Below are positions 14,804 through 15,399 of a stretch of 15,399 nucleotides of DNA, piece after piece. How positions within the stretch are numbered: position 1 is the stretch's first letter; each line of letters begins with the position of its first letter. The translations under genes and the position numbers were made by a program. Source of the stretch: CAZBWE01 sp964581905 (GTDB lineage Bacteria; Planctomycetota; Phycisphaerae; Sedimentisphaerales; Anaerobacaceae); assembly GCA_964581905.1 (NCBI GenBank), contig CAZOQJ010000052.1:1-15399 (forward strand), written 5' to 3'. The notes under the pieces are model-generated. The model was given only the letters and a program-made list of their open reading frames with translations, was not told the origin of the DNA and ran no database searches.

Positions 14804-14822
14804 TAGGATATTCCCGCCCCTT

Positions 14823-15137
14823 TTAAGGGTGGGACGGTTTTTTGCAATGTAAAGCGTAGCCGTTTATGAAAATCGCCAGGTTGGCCGGGTCGATTTTGGC
14901 GTCGGCTGCGATTTCTTGTATCTGCTCATCGGTTAAACTATCGGCGTTTTGCTTTTCAGCCGGGGTCATTATTGCCAGTGCAGTTTTTAGCTGCTGTAAT
15001 TCCTCGCTACTGGGGGCGGCGAGCATCGCCAGTTCGCTGCTGCCTTTGATATCTTTGAACTGTTCTCTGACCATTTTGCCGTAGTCGTTGTCGGAAAACC
15101 TGGCTACTTTTTCCAGATATTGCTCAATCGTAGTCAT
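14823..15137 (-). CDS. 104-residue Ffh M-domain-like protein without the RNA-binding motif
   Basis: A small cytoplasmic protein with no signal peptide. Its second half aligns without gaps to the M domain of Ffh: LQQLKTALAIMTPAEKQ matches the helix ending in MT-x-x-E-R/K, exactly 17 residues separate MT from IAA as in E. coli Ffh recalled from memory, and IAADAKIDPANLAIFINGY matches IAAGAGVQPNDVSGLVKTF in the adjacent ffh. The SRRRRIAxGxG motif that binds SRP RNA is replaced by TDEQIQEIAADAK, so RNA binding should be lost. It begins 5 nt after the ffh stop (no strong Shine-Dalgarno, so coupling to ffh is likely) and ends before the rpsP promoter. I infer a degenerate paralog of the M domain that may act on the signal-peptide side or on Ffh itself. 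The gene is convincing; the role is a hypothesis. Confidence 0.75.
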   Translation of the reverse strand: MTTIEQYLEKVARFSDNDYGKMVREQFKDIKGSSELAMLAAPSSEELQQLKTALAIMTPAEKQNADSLTDEQIQEIAADAKIDPANLAIFINGYALHCKKPSHP

Positions 15138-15142
15138 TATAT

Positions 15143-15399
15143 TTAACGCCGTTTTATTTTTCCCCTGCGCTTGATGACTCTTTTTCGTTTCGAGCGTTGT
15201 TTAATTTTTCTGCGTGCGGACATAACGGAGCTTAATGTATTCATATTAAAACCGCCGCTGAATAAACTTTTTAGTCCGCCCAATCCTCCACCGCTGAGGG
15301 CCTTGAGCATATCTCTGCTTCGCGTAAAGGTTTTGACAAGGCCTGAGACATCGTTCGGCTGAACACCGGCTCCTGCAGCGATTCGCCTTCTTCTGGACG
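15143..15399 (-). CDS. ffh: Signal recognition particle protein Ffh, C-terminal fragment (5' part beyond window)
   Basis: GTPase of the signal recognition particle, which binds signal peptides on nascent chains together with SRP RNA. Only the last 84 residues are in the window (first full codon at 15397-15395); the NG GTPase domain lies to the right. Seen: SRRRRIAAGAGVQPNDV, the RNA-binding helix-turn-helix of the M domain, then LVKTFTRSRDMLKAL, a glycine-rich stretch (SGGGLGGLKSLFSGG), and a very basic tail (SARRKIKQRSKRKR to KRR) with about half Lys/Arg. The stop is TAA at 15143-15145, and the M-domain-like gene starts 5 nt later. Confidence 0.93.
   Translation of the reverse strand, partial: SRRRRIAAGAGVQPNDVSGLVKTFTRSRDMLKALSGGGLGGLKSLFSGGFNMNTLSSVMSARRKIKQRSKRKRVIKRRGKIKRR

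Noticed and set aside
14813..14843. Hairpin CCCGCCCC/GGGTGGG followed by a T run on the plus strand
   Set aside because: It would be a terminator only for plus-strand transcription, but no plus-strand gene ends there. On the minus strand no T run follows, and it overlaps the small gene's stop codon.

Overview
The window is bacterial and gene-dense, and several traits point to Planctomycetota, probably a Phycisphaerae/Sedimentisphaerales-like anaerobe. These traits are the AmmeMemoRadiSam genes, a giant membrane redox fusion protein, a hugely extended ribosomal protein S16 and short palindromes inserted in frame within genes. This placement is inference; the sequence holds no rRNA or other decisive marker. 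Base composition is close to balanced except for an AT-rich gene at 11137-12204. No tRNA, rRNA, CRISPR array, transposase or phage gene was seen.

Plus strand, 1-11076. The window opens inside carB, followed 15 nt later by carA (carbamoyl-phosphate synthetase, reversed from the usual carA-carB order). After a 190-nt gap with a good promoter and a structured leader comes a tightly packed four-gene operon: a radical SAM enzyme of the AmmeMemoRadiSam system (AmrS), a 60-residue Tat-like membrane peptide, a lipoprotein-like AmrB-AmrA (Memo-AMMECR1) fusion, and a 1313-residue membrane protein. The last joins a spermidine-synthase-like Rossmann domain, many membrane helices, an FMN-binding domain with a covalent flavinylation motif, and a NapH/NosR-like iron-sulfur membrane module. 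Overlaps of 4, -1 and 4 nt suggest the four act together. I infer a membrane-spanning electron-transfer system serving an unknown AmmeMemoRadiSam reaction at the cell envelope.

Minus strand, 15399-11137. Reading from the right edge: the C-terminal end of ffh; 5 nt later a 104-residue protein that aligns without gaps to the Ffh M domain but has lost its RNA-binding basic residues; then, behind a strong promoter, rpsP with a ~400-residue Glu/Lys/Ala/Pro tail made of near-identical 234-bp tandem repeats; trmD, without the usual rimM and rplS; and an AT-rich gene for an HExxH metallopeptidase of ImmA/IrrE type that looks acquired and has its own promoter. It converges on the AmmeMemoRadiSam operon across a 60-nt gap with no clear terminator.

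The most notable items are the AmmeMemoRadiSam-flavin-FeS operon, the Ffh M-domain-like paralog, the S16 repeat tail, and three different palindromic elements translated in frame inside linkers of the operon's proteins.
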